From NCBI GenBank assembly GCA_004794785.1, contig SJOL01008805.1, forward strand, positions 362,494 through 426,493: 64,000 nucleotides of DNA, read 5' to 3'. Numbering within the stretch: position 1 is the first letter of the stretch; each line of letters starts with the position of its first letter. This DNA comes from Opisthorchis felineus. Its lineage: Eukaryota > Platyhelminthes > Trematoda > Opisthorchiida > Opisthorchiidae. The translations under genes were made by a program, and so were the position numbers. Positions 47,151 through 59,700 of the stretch are shown here, one piece after another. The notes under the pieces are model-generated. The model saw nothing but the letters and a program-made list of their open reading frames with translations, was not told the DNA's origin and did no database searches.

Positions 47151-47679
47151 CGTATGTGCTAACCAATCACCATGGATTGCACCTGTGAAGTTAAAATACA
47201 AGTAGTCGACCATCCAAGCTAGAGTGGATTTCACGTGCTTCTCTTTTCTATCGATGTTTGGTCGAAGTTTGCTTGAAATGATGTTTCTGGATGCATGTGT
47301 AGTACTTGTGATACGCAATCGAGATTGGAAGTGCTAACTATGGTGGAAGCTGACACCCTACAGGCTACTCTCTTCGTAGACGAGTTTGAGTATTACTGCG
47401 CATTGCTTTTCGCTTTGTCACCGGTTGGTTTTCATTTTAGACTAAGGCGTCGCTTCTGCTATGGAGGCTTCCGAGATGCATTGAGGAACAAGATAGAAAT
47501 GAGCAACTACAAATGTCGCAAGAGATGGCATTCAGTTCACCCAACAATTCGAGCAGTTTCCTTCAAAGGAACAACCGGAACTTCTGGTGAAGGTTGGGTT
47601 GGTATGGTGACGCTTGTACTACTCGTGAAACACACTCGCACACTAATTTGCTGCCAAAGGAAGACTAAGCTGAATCCAG

Positions 47680-47775
47680 CTGAATCTCTCGTTCATGTTC
47701 GTCTTCAGCTGAATGTGCTGTACAAGGCCGCTTCATGTTTCAGCTGTTACGATGTTCGAGATACCGCAGTGCGTT
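47680..47775 (+). repeat. Repeat family of ~290-bp units: single fragment
   Basis: It shares CTGAATCTCTCGTT, CTGAATGTGCTG and a GATGTTCGAGATA stretch with the + strand units at 59320. An open frame of about 200 codons that crosses this fragment (47295-47912) is not a gene for that reason. Confidence 0.75.
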
Positions 47776-47779
47776 GTCT

Positions 47780-49821
47780 TGACGGAACACATGCTCCTAA
47801 GGCTGCTGGAAACTCTTTGACCATGTTGGTTACTGTGTTTGCATTATCCACCTTCCCAAAGGTATCCTTACGTGCCTTTTCGTTTCTGGTCCGATCGGTT
47901 TGGGCTAACTGAGAGAAGCAGCAGTGCTCAGGTGAGCTAAAAACCCGCGAAGCAGGCAAGTTCTCGAACCCTACGAAAGGATTGACTACACATAACTGTA
48001 CGCCTTTTCGATATCAAGACTAGCTAAGTGCAACCCACCCAGATCACGATCGGCTTATGCTGCAGACTAATTTATCCACAACATGTGGGCAGCAGGACAC
48101 AACGCCACTCAGGTTGAAGAAATTGTCGACAGTCCCCGGCAGATCATCTGCTATAGTGAATTGTGGATGGGAAGGTGCCAATAAGAGCGGTCCGTTATTC
48201 GAAGTATTCTGTTTTGGAGAGGGTTTACTACTGAATTATGCTTTGGTGGACCAATTGAAAGTGGTATCCTCAGGAAGGGGTCATTTTTAATGGTGCTTAC
48301 TACTGCAGATCCCATCATAACCTAAGGTTGTGTCTTTTCAGTGTTCCCGGAGAATGGATAACTGTTGATCCTTTTGGATGGGAACTGGGCCTCCAATCTT
48401 ACGAGTTGATCAATCACTTTTTCAGATTGAACTCAGTTTAGATGAGACGCATCGTCCGTTAGGTTACGTTTGGTGAGTAACCACAACAGGTCCGATCTGT
48501 GAAGACCGGCAGAGTTGCAATAGTGCATCAGAAGATTTCGACTGCATATGTTTGTCCATATTTTTATTTGCATATTTTGCAAATTTTTATTTATTTGTAG
48601 TGTGAATCCTGAACAACCCCACTGAGGATGTATGTTTCCATGAGAGTAATTTCCTATTGGTAGGCCATTTTCTCCCTAATATTATGTTATGTAGCTGGAT
48701 CTGATCGTTTTTCACTATTTTTTCATTCCTTGTCATTTCGCTACAAAGAAATCGAAATCACTTGCGTATCCCCTCTGTAGAACTGGTCGAGCGTGTAGAC
48801 TTATCATCTTGCCACCAGTTTTTGCTTGCGGCTTTATACTCTATGCATTCCTGTAGAACTTAAGGCCCAATAATCAGGTATAATGTCGACTTTTTGGACT
48901 CACAGTATTGGGATGTGCACTACTCATGCATCCACATACCTCAGGGACTCAAACATGTTGTGGAGCCCTCCACCAAGAGAACATACTGTTGGAACCCCAC
49001 GTAGAAAGGTGAGATCAAACCTATCCGAAGTAGCTACCTATCGCCTCGTATAGGCAGCGCACTCGTGTGTTAAGAAGAGCGGTTTATATACATGTGGCAC
49101 AAACATCAAAAGCTAACCGGTCGACATCTGTTCAATTCGGCGCACAACAGTGTCCAAACAGCCGACATGGGGTGTCTAACATCCCTTCATTAGGGACAGA
49201 AATTTACTCTATTGTGTACTGTGCACTTTGTCTGTGCCGGTGAAAGTGGTATTCATATTTCGTATTGAATATGCACGTGATCATAGTTTACGTCTCAGGT
49301 GCAGTTCTGGCAGAGTGTGTATGTCGTATACCGCATTGACCACAAAGTCAGCTCTTTTAGGATCGTAATGTGGATTTGCGTATTCAACTTTACGATTTCA
49401 TCGCACCAAAGAAGTGTATTTAGCAACGTGTAAAAGTTGGGAACGATGGTCTGATTAGTGGCCTCGTACTCATGCGAGGCCTGATCATACCACAATTCAG
49501 TAGTACCTTAAGCTGCCGGTGTTCATCAACTCGTAAATCACACCACCTAGATAAACGTTAGAGTCTGATCGATTCAGACAAGATTGGATCGCTTAATCGC
49601 TTGATCTGTGTAGCTAACTCTACATACATGGGAACTCAAAGCATGAACTAGGGCCATTAGATGACACTTAATGCATCCGTAGGTGGACATCCTAATATCG
49701 CCTAAACGACACCTATGATCTAGCTATGAGTACACCCCCAGCCAAGGAAGACATCAACGTAACAACAAATGATGTATCCATATAATCATACTGGAATAAA
49801 GATAGGATGTGTGAGGACTAT
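47780..49821. other. No gene seen
   Basis: No splice-supported exon, RNA gene or recognisable element was found on either strand in this 2-kb stretch. It ends at the stop codon of the minus-strand M60-like gene. Confidence 0.5.
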
Positions 49822-51910
49822 TCATTGAAAGGTTAGAAAAATGTTTTGGGGACGAACCCTGTCCAAACCGGCCTTTATGTCGCCCCGGAATTCCACCTTT
49901 TTGGGCTCTCTGTGAGAACAACTCCCTCCAGACTCATTCAGCACTGTATCAGTTTTGCTCTGAAAGCTTTTTGTGTATTCATCATCTGGGAAGAAACAGG
50001 GTAAACGCTTGCAAACACTTTGCGTTTCATCCGTCATGGGGAAATTCCACATTTTATGAAACGCAACCAAGTTATAGCCCGACTGAATGCACATATGCTT
50101 GATCCAAAGTTGTGTTCTCTCCGTTTCGTTTTTTGGCGCCTTCTTTCGAGCTTCAATAAAAGCGTTGCCGACCAGGCCGTACCCAAAAAGCTTGCCCAAG
50201 TATCTGTAATATCCCAAGCCGGGACCGTTGTACTCCGATGAATTCCATCTATTGGTGTCCATGTCACCTCCGTACGGGTTAAGCCCTAGAAGCACATCTT
50301 CCACGAGCAGGCGGTATACTCTGTTTGTCACTTCATCACCCCCTTTCAGTGTAGCTTCTTCGACCTGCAAGTTCTTTCCAATTACGTCCAAAAAGCCTGG
50401 TTGACCACCGAGCTTTATCGAATCACTCCACATTGTAAAAAGTTTACTCCAGTCGAGGCTACCCATCCATGGGTAGCCAAAGTGTCCAGGTGGAGAGGAG
50501 ATTTGAATATCCGCTACAAACATTTCAGATCTTGCTTCCTGCCATTGGGATCCTCTGTAATTGTGCATTACTTTGATTGCATCGTCAAAGTAACGGGCGG
50601 ATGATATAACCTCGCTGGTCTTCGTTGTGTAGACATCGACTGTCCTCAACATAGAATTCATTGCATCACCACTAATGACCAACCAAGGTACGGTGGAGTA
50701 CTCTTTGAGTTCCTTCGCAAATGACGCAACTGACCCCTGGTTTTGTAGATCCAACCAAGGATATCGATAGACATTTTCTAGAAGGATTGTAATACTGATT
50801 CCTTGAGGTAGCTGCAGAAACAGTGGTCCACCGTGAGGACTGACATATTGCCCCTTTTTCCGCATGCATATTGCAGTGGACATTATTGGCCATCGACTCC
50901 ATCTTGGGTGATGATCAATCAAATCAGTTTGTGCATTTATTCGTATCCATTGATTCGTGAGGTTGCTATTAATGTTTGTTAGTACCGTCCACCTGAACGC
51001 CTCACCAGGTTTGGCATACACACCTAACGGGAAGAAACTTCCGGAAAGGTCAGAAAAAACCTTCGCCACAACAGTCGTTGGACGCGTGGAGGGGGGATTT
51101 TTCCAGGATGTCAGTGAATACCCGGGAGAGCAAAACCAATTTCGCCGGATTGGTACTTCAATATCAAATTGTAGTTAAGCAAAGCAGTTGCTGTCTTTTC
51201 GTCTCTGACATAGGTTTGTATATCGCACGGAGCCAGGTACTCCATCAAGGCCCCATATTTCGCAACTAACGCATTTAATTGTTCCTCAACATCTTTCTGC
51301 TCCACGCCAAGCTCTTCATCTCTAACTTGGAAGCGCTCTGTACTGAAAGCCTTCCAGCTGTTCACATAGCGCTCTATCCAGTAGCTTGTGGGTATGAAAG
51401 CATTGCTATCAGCTGAACCACTCACGGCCAAAAACTGTGGTTTCATATCTTCTTCAGTTCTAACAAAGTCAACCTCCAACTTTTCCAGTAGTTGGGACAA
51501 ACTGTCTTCTTTGTCTTCACTGGGATAGCCAACAAACGCGGAATTTTCACCAGATATCAGTTTATCATCGATTTTATCAACGTCAAATTGATCCTTCCGT
51601 GTAATAAGAAGTACATCACCTGGCTTGTAGTTTGCAGTTATATTGACGTAGTTTGCTGTAGATGACCTGTCAGTGAGCCAATCTTTGCAAATTGTCCGAA
51701 ATTCCTTTACATTGGCAGCGAATCTATTTCTATCGGTAATGTATATTCCATGATAAGAAACACTTTGGCCTTTTTTCGGGTGATCGCCATGATCTTTGGT
51801 TGGTCCATCCATCCAAGCACATCTTTGTGTCGGTGATTTAGTCTAAAGTAGCCAAATCCGGGATGTACCCATAGTCGGTCTTGAGTTCCAATTATTGCCC
51901 TTCTGGTCTC
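49822..51910 (-). pseudogene. TCAF-like / M60-like (enhancin-fold) protein gene, frameshifted
   Basis: The minus strand encodes an animal TCAF-type protein (TRPM8 channel-associated factor family) with a C-terminal peptidase M60-like domain. TQDRLWVHPGFGYFR lies near the N-terminal end. The M60 part (from 51069) shows PLGVYAKPGEAF, RINAQTDLID, VSPHGGPLFLQLP, PWLVISGD, FVADIQISSPPGHFGYPWMGS and a late YRYLGKLFGYG. The zinc motif HExGH reads DVIGK (50374-50388), so no metallopeptidase activity is expected. Two frameshifts break the frame: one in a tandem GGAT repeat (51804-51814), one at the CCCGGG at 51121-51126; a 4-bp and a 1-bp change would explain them. Both flanks of each break keep family sequence. 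The gene opens after a good acceptor (TTTTCATCCAG, just above 51910), so it is not a processed copy. Either a recent pseudogene or assembly indels. Confidence 0.85.
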
Positions 51911-51984
51911 CTGGATGAAAAGGAGAAAATATGGATTTGGTGAGCCAAAAATCTGGGTCGGTGCAACCACTCTATGAAAACACC

Positions 51985-52184
51985 TTAGGTAAATAGCCTA
52001 CGCAGGTACATCTGCATCTATCGTAATTAAGACGATCATTACACAACATAGTATGTTTGTGTTTCGACTCTCTTGTGGCGTCGGACATCGGCGAATCAAC
52101 AGGTTTGTTCGCTATAATACCAATCAGGAGGTTACCGGAGGTTACTGGATTTTCGAATCCTACAGACTCAGTAACAAGTATCAA
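51985..52184 (-). CDS. Possible upstream exon of the M60-like gene
   Basis: On the minus strand, a frame containing NLLIGIIANKPVDSP ends at CCTAAG before GTGTTT. It is phase-compatible with the acceptor above 51910, across an intron of about 70 bp. The composition looks protein-like, but I could not align it to a known part of the family. The start of the exon is not known. Confidence 0.25.
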
Positions 52185-52189
52185 TTCAT

Positions 52190-55100
52190 GAGAAGAGAAT
52201 TTTCATGCGCCAGAAAGCCGTTTCTTGCAGCGTTGTGACAGCCGGTTGCGATCGTGAATGTTTTATTTCCACGGCCAAAATGGTGCGATCGGTCAATTGC
52301 GTTAACCTCACGGCGGTCAGCCAATAGGCATCAGGTTGGACAGAAGGAAGCAGCGTTGAAGAGTTGGACCGCTGTCCTGCAACCCGATGGGTTACTGCGG
52401 TTTTGTATCTTTCTGTGAGGCTTTTACTGCCCCTGTCAAACATGCAACGCGTGACTTTACGTTAATGGTTCTCATGTGAGGCTGGGTATGTGAATCTTTT
52501 GCATGTATCTCAGTTCCATGTTCAGGCAGGAAATTCCCCCAAAAAGTAAATCCAACCCGCTACAGTTCAACCATTCAAAATATCCTATTGGCTACACCCG
52601 TTAATCTTGCTGACCACTTGGCTTCAAACCACAATATGCACCGATCGGGTCGATGGACATATCTCCATGTGGCCTCACCGCACATATGAGACGAGGACTA
52701 AGTGTAATCCTGCCTCGACCTTTTCCGTCCCAACTAATTAGTTACTGTTTCATTTTGCCTTCGTCCCCCTATTAGTTCGTTGGCATTCGAGACTCTGTCG
52801 GACGATCCTGTGAGTTATTCCTCCCTCTGATCTGATGTCTTCTGTCTCAGTTTCGGAAGTTGTCGACCAGGACGATCTATATTAAGCTTACATCTTTTCA
52901 CAATTCAGCAAGTTATTGTATCACTAGAAATTTGGAGTGAGCCTCATCAGAGAATCGAGCAAATGACTTTTACCTAAAACATCCGGCAAAATCCAAAGCT
53001 TAGTAATAATCAGGTCCTCCACGAAGATCGATTACAAGTCAGGTGGAACTTTCTGGCTATTCACCAGTAGTTGCCCGATTGCTTGAATTAGTTTATGACT
53101 GATTAGACCGAGAATCTTGCCTGGAACTTGGAAGTGATTTTCTTTCGATTCCACTTGTACCGGCGGTCTGCGCGTGACTAAACAACGGGTAGGTTCCGGT
53201 AACGAGCTAGTTCACGTCAAACAACGACTCGCTATTAGGATAGATGAAGATGGAAGAAGATGCACTGCATGGCACGAAGTTGCTTAGGCGCGGTTTGCTG
53301 GAGCCACTGTAAATTATTCATGGCATCTTAGGCACCATCGACGATCAACAGGTTTGGCGATCTGATTGTATTTATATTTTTCAAGGCTGATATTGCCAGC
53401 TTACTCTATGCCAGGATCGAGTTGTTTTTCCGCCAAACAGCTGCAGCTTTCGAAGGCGGATATTTGTCTGTGGGTGAAGTACATTAATTGCTGTCTCACA
53501 CCATCGCCTGATTGTTTTACGCGAAAAACAAAGTTAGAGAAAAGTAATGACCCTGGCGTACCGTTTGCACAACTTTATGCCATGCATTACTAGCTATCCA
53601 TTACTAACCAATTTAGGAGTGAACAAGTGTATGACGTGAAGCAGGTGTTAGACCAAAAAGACCAGCTTGGAGTCACACACGGGACGACTAGATGCGTACT
53701 GAAAGCCTTACTCCAAATTAAAATAGCGTAATAGCAAATTGGTCTGCAGATAATTACATCCATCGTGATCCACCAAGTCTTTCTTTCACTTCGATGCTGT
53801 TGAACCCGCTCACCCACAGGTTGCGCCCTATGCAGTCATCCACCAAACTGACTGAATTGGATTGCGCATGTCATGAGAATAGCAGCAAGTAAAAAGAACA
53901 CACTCGCTCACGCTCTGATTCCACAACGCTGAGAGAAATGGGTTTGCGACTCCGGTGAGGACTCTCCTCCCACGGCATAGCACTTGTTACAAGGCCTATG
54001 TGAGTTGATCTTGCTGCGGTTTCCTAAGTGCATTAACTGGGACTCTTGATTAATGTCTTATGTTGATCAACTGGATAAAGTTTCTAACAGCTGTTTCCTA
54101 AAGACGACTAGTGGTATATCACCATCCTGGACAGTGTTCCTGTTACCAAGTGGATTCGGACTGATTGCCCTCTGCTTTTTATTTGATGGACACACGAAAT
54201 GATGTTCCATTCCTTCTTGAGCAATTGTTCTGCAAGGAATGTATAAACAACCTTTATACTGTATCACTGGAGGCTAAAAACTATAAATAACACCCAATAA
54301 GTTGGCGAAATTCACTAGATGAATCAACGCCACCCCACTAACACACAAATTTCCAATGAGTTACCTTGAAAGATCTTGTAACCATCTCACTAGAACCAGC
54401 TCCGTCCGGTTCCGTGTGGTTTTGCCCAGAGTTGTGGCCCTTTGAAAGACCACTCCTATCTCTCAAAAAGACCAAGATGAAAGACTCTTAAATTGGGTTT
54501 TCTTATAGCCCCCTAGCTATGTATCTAACCAACAGCATGGCAGGTAATTTTATATTCAAAGTGGCGATTGGTCTCCTAACACACTTTTAATACATATATA
54601 CAACAGTTCTTCCCTTTCACACCAGCTGAAAGGACCGAAAAGACTGCTCCCTTTTTAGCGGATCTTAAGCCTGGTTCTCAGGATTTCAGATAGTGACGAC
54701 CTGATCCTTTCCATAGATAGACTGACTCTGGAAACAGTATTTTGATGGTTCTCTTAAAAATTTAGTAAATGGTCAAAACGCACCCAGCAGAGGCCTTTTT
54801 GAGGAGACTTCTTTAGTCAATCTCTTCAGAGTGACCAAATTGTGTTTCGGTAGGCCCCTTCTGCAGGAAACACGTGTTTGTCAAACTGACCCATCTGTTG
54901 ATGTAGTGTCCCACAAGGGAGTAGCCACATTAAAACCGAGTCCACCTTGGATGACAGTCCAGACGACCTGAGGTCATCATTAATTCCTGACAAGCAAATT
55001 TTTTATCTGACTATTGCATTGAGCATTCATGAAGAGCAGACAGTTGACACACGTACAAATTTGATCCACAGCACTGTGACCTTAAAAGAGCTAGGTGGAC

Positions 55101-55640
55101 ATGGCCTGCACTGCTACATTGAGTTGTCGGCCAAGCGAAGCAAACTGCTCTACATCTTCCAGCGTAGCTAATCTTGCAGCAACTAGCTACATGTGTTCCT
55201 AACCCTACTGCACTGCTTCTGTGGGCATGTTTGTGTTAGAGCGAGGTATTTTCGAGCAGCCATGACACATCCCCTGAAACTGGCCACCAGGACACGGAAC
55301 TTCTAGAAGCTGACCTCATTGCGCCCATATTGGTGAAATTCATGAAGCATTAAGGACTATTTCGAGAAAGTGATACCGAGGGCATCGATTACGTGATCAT
55401 TAAGTTGGATTCAATTCCGTTCTATCTGGTTCAGTATAAACCGACAGTTTTTGAAGAAGGCTACGTTGATCGATCTACTCATGTGTGAACATAGCGCAAG
55501 TTTGTGCTGCTATCTGAAGCTGCCTTTTGGCGGGTTGTCAACCCTTTTCATTCAGAGGTCTAGTGATTTACCATGGCGCTGTCTTCGGTAGGTGATGTCT
55601 GACTTGACATAACACACTACTCATAAGGTAACTGAACTCT
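52190..55640. other. No gene seen
   Basis: The frames here are short on both strands and none has a family signature. The 5' exons of the M60-like gene might lie in this stretch, but I could not identify any. Confidence 0.5.
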
Positions 55641-55649
55641 CAACAATAG

Positions 55650-56070
55650 CAACAACATTTAGTAATGTGTTATGTCAGGGAAATATACTACGATATCTCG
55701 AATATGCTACCAAACAAAACATTAGGCGACCCTTCGCAGCACATTCATTTGAATAATACCATAAACGAGAGATTCAGCTGGGATTCAGCTGTCTTCCGTT
55801 TAAACCGAATCAGTATGCAAATAAGTGTGTTTGGCGAATCGCGTCCAATCTGGGTTCAAGTAGGACATAAAGTCGACTGAAACTAGGGGACCGCATTTCC
55901 CTGACGATTCCGAAGGAGGGCGAGACCGATAGTGGGCTGCCGAAGAGTTTTCAGCAACCTCATGTTTATCGTTCCTTCAAAGAAATCTACCGCGATCTCT
56001 CGAATACCGTGCCAAATGAGACACGAGGTGGCCTTTGCGCAGCACATTCAGTTTGAAAATAACATAAGCG
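55650..56070 (-). repeat. Repeat family of ~290-bp units: tandem pair, minus orientation
   Basis: CAGCACATTCA recurs at 55737 and 56040, a period of about 303 bp. AAATATACTACGATATCTCGAA in the first unit corresponds to AAATCTACCGCGATCTCTCGAA in the second. Relative to the array at 59.3 kb the orientation is reversed. Confidence 0.8.
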
Positions 56071-59000
56071 GTATGTTCATGTGTCTTTCGTTGACACCAA
56101 TGTAATTTATAGATGAATACACCTCACCAATGAACTCTTATCATCTTTTGGGCCTAATGAGGAGAAAACATAGTGTCACTCCACTGCCCTCAGTGTTACG
56201 CTTACATTATTATAGAAGACTAAGACGTGTTGATTGATATTTGCTCCTGTTGTAAGCAAAATGGTCTTTTCCAACAAAGTCCCAGCAGAGTTTCCGTTGA
56301 GGGGACCTGTGTTTTTTTGGTTGTGAAAATGAACTGCAATGTGGTTTGTAGGTAATGGTTATGAGTCTTTTATCTATTTGATTATCACAAGGCAAAAAAT
56401 AACACCCCTAACCACCAACTGTTCTACAATTATCGATCACCCTCCGCGCCAAAGAGGGGAAGCATTAGACTTGAATTTTGCTCTTATTGGAGCTCATCAG
56501 CAATGCCGGTTTTGAACTCCAGATATCTGACATGCTAGGCGAGCATGTTTCCACTCCCCTTCCTCGGGGTATTATGAACGCATCGGAATTATCACGTCTG
56601 AACAGGCGAACTTGTTCACGCTTGAGAGATGCGACTGACTTGCCCGACAGCCCGAACGACTGCCCTAGTTGTGTTCTGTCAGGACTCCTCAGTAAGCCTG
56701 AAACCTGTTCCTAATGCCTTCATAAATCTAGTTCATCGATGGTGAATTTTTGACTACTGATGACGCTATAGCTTTGCCGCTGACTTCTGGTGACATGAAG
56801 TTCACTTCAAGACAAGTGGTGCTGAACCTTAGACCAACTGAACCCAGCGGAACTCCACTGAAGTTTTAGCGCACAGTTTCTTAGAGTGCAATACTTTACG
56901 TCCCCCGAACACGTCTGAGAGCCTCACTGATAGAAGGCCTTGTGTTTGCGAGTTCACTCTTATGTTAGCTATATTTGAAACCGCTCAAACTAGCAAAACT
57001 TATCGATATCCAAGACGATATTTGAATGATCATTATTACCACCACTGTCATGGAAGACAAAATGGCGAGGTCTTGGAACAAGACAACGCAACGGTCCGCA
57101 ATTTTAATCCTATCCAGTTTTCGCCTCTCTTCCGCTTCATGCTAAAACTGGTCAACCTGTAGCCGCCAACTAATATCGATCGAGAACCCACAGGGTACAC
57201 CAAGTCTGATGACGTCCGATGAACCTGATCTTGTTTGCCCAATCCTCCCATGTTGTCCGGATAACCAACATTCTCACTCTCCTTCGTAGCCATTGAATGG
57301 AGATTGTTGGTGCAGTTGTAACCCATTTCATGCACGTAACGATATTAAAACCATCTGAATGTGACTCACAGGCCCATTCACACCTTATTCATCAACCTAC
57401 CATTTAGGCCTTCAATAAGTTACACAAGCTACAACAGGTGATTGGAGTTTAACAGTTACTTCCGTGGCACTTCTTAATTGAGATATTCGAAGCCATTCGT
57501 TAACTGATTTTAAGGTGAAGTCAATGGGAATTGGGAAGATTTTCTTGAAATCACATCTTTCGATCAATATCTCGATTTAATAGTAATATCGTTTGGCATA
57601 TACATATCCTGCATCTATCATTTAATGGACGGAATCTTTGAGGAAAGCCACGCTCCTGTCTTTTCTGTTTCGGAAATTTCTCCTAAATTCAATTTCAGGA
57701 ATCTCATTGAAGCTAAAGCGTACTTCCTGTATTCTGATGAATTTAAGCGAGTATACTGCACAGTTTCTTACATTTCAGGTAGAAGATTTTTCTGTCGTCA
57801 TTGTGCTCGTAACATCTGTTACCAAATTTAAAATGTGCGATATGGATTTAAATGAACGACTCATAGAATACCAAGACTACGAATTCCACTGATACCAGGA
57901 CAATCTGTTAGTAGGGGTTTCCCACAAAAATAATGAGGGAATGATGGCTTGGAATCTGTTTTAGATTGGCCTGTCACATCGAAATGCGCTGACAAACTCC
58001 CGCGCACAATGGACAATGTCATGGGGTTCGCGCTGAGCCGCGTTCGCTGACTCATAAACAACCCTAACGAAGCCACTCGAATAAGTGTTCGTTAGAGGTT
58101 GTTATGATGCACTGTACAAAGAGGTGACAACACTTAACCGCGCAGAACGCAAGTAAACTCTACGCACAGACCTCTGCAGCGAGAGAAACCAACGGAAAAA
58201 TTAAACAGCCGTTACTTTAATGAATAGGCTAGTTCGTTTATTGGTCGTTTTCACCACAGCACTTGAGGATGCCATTGCCGCTGATTTTGTCGTAAGACGT
58301 AAAGGCAAGGACTAGGATTAAGAGTCGTTGCTTTGGCAGTGGGACAGTGCATCCCTTCCCCGTTTATGTGAGGCGTGTGTTCAATGGGGTTTGTGCTCCT
58401 GGTACCCACCGGTCAGCTGTATTTACGAATCGAGTGCAGCCTCGTTCCTTTTCTTCATCCCTGCTCGACCGGCACGCCCAGCAGGTTCGTTCGGGGGGTA
58501 GCAACAATAGTACCGTTTGGTTGGGCGCGTGAGCTAAGTAGGGCTTTGGCAAATCACCTCAGTTGGCGAACTGTGAACTACTTGCCCACCTCCAACACCG
58601 TGTTCGCTGGTTATTCAAGCACTTAAAAACCATGTTGAAATGGTCAACTTATTGGGAGTTAGCGAACTTCCAGCCAGCGAAATCGGATTATCCTATCTCT
58701 ATAGCTCTCTCATTTGCTTGGTGTTAACTTCCACTTTAGAGGAAAACCCAATAAATAGTCGTTCAGTAGCAAGGTGTGAACAGTCGTCAAGTCGTATCAG
58801 AAATAAGATTACTTTACTCGGTCGAGGATTAAACGATTACTTCACGACAACAGAACTATAGTTGTTTGTTGCAACCATCCCTAGCAAGCATTAGAACAAC
58901 CTATTCCGTAATACATTCCTTGCTGCTGCCGGGTATGCGCTAACTGTAAGTCAAAGTGACCTAGTTGATATGTTTAACTTACCCAAAAAAGGAATTTAAA

Positions 59001-59310
59001 TAATCTCAATTTAGAGAAATCAGTTCTGCATGTCTAGTTTTTCAATAACGATAGTCTGAATCGGAGCTTAACTCATCGGAAAATTTTTCATGAATAGCAC
59101 CCTATGATCACCTTGGTGATGAACTTCAATAAAGTTGCTTTGATCAGTAGTTCAGTGTCGCCGTGGCGTTCTGTATTTGAAATAAATTCATAACATCTCT
59201 GCGGGGAGACATGAGTACTCTGCACTAAATGCATCGATTAGCAGGTTAGCTTAAATTCCAGTGACTGATCAGTGCGATCTGCAGGTACGAATCTCCTCAC
59301 GAACGTGGTT
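56071..59310. other. No gene seen
   Basis: A frame at 56478-56714 (+) and others near 57000-57350 and 58350-58630 have no splice context or family match. No RNA gene was recognised. Confidence 0.5.
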
Positions 59311-59700
59311 GCACTCAACTGAATCTCTCGTTTATGATGTTCTTAAGCAACTGAATGTGCTGCACAAAGGCCACCTCATGTTTCAGTTGGTACGATATTC
59401 GAGATATTTTCATAAAGGAGATTACTCACAAGGTTGCTGAAAACTCTTCGACAGCCCACGACCGGTTTCGCCCTTCTTGGGGCTCATCAGGTAGGCGCAG
59501 TCCCCGAGTTTCCCTCAACCTTATGTTCTACTTGAACCCCGGTAGGACTGATTTCGACAAATACACTTATTTGCAAATCAATTTGGTTTTCACGGGAGAC
59601 TCAAGTGAATCTCTCGGTTATGATGTTCTTAAGCAACTGAATGTGCTGCACACATCATTCAGTGTGTTCTCAATGGCCAGTGCTTCCCGTGTGAAAATGA
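59310..59700 (+). repeat. Repeat family of ~290-bp units: tandem pair, plus orientation
   Basis: GAATCTCTCG followed by TATGATGTTCTTAAGCAACT and GAATGTGCTGCACA occurs at 59321 and again at 59607, a period of 286 bp. The intervening unit has no long open frame with known homology. Related fragments occur at 47.0, 47.7 and 55.7 kb. Confidence 0.85.

Noticed and set aside
47295..47912. Open frame of about 205 codons on +
   Set aside because: It runs through a fragment of the ~290-bp repeat and has no family match or splice support.
52186..52443. Minus-strand frame as an N-terminal exon of the M60-like gene
   Set aside because: No resemblance to TCAF N-terminal sequence and no compatible splice sites were found.
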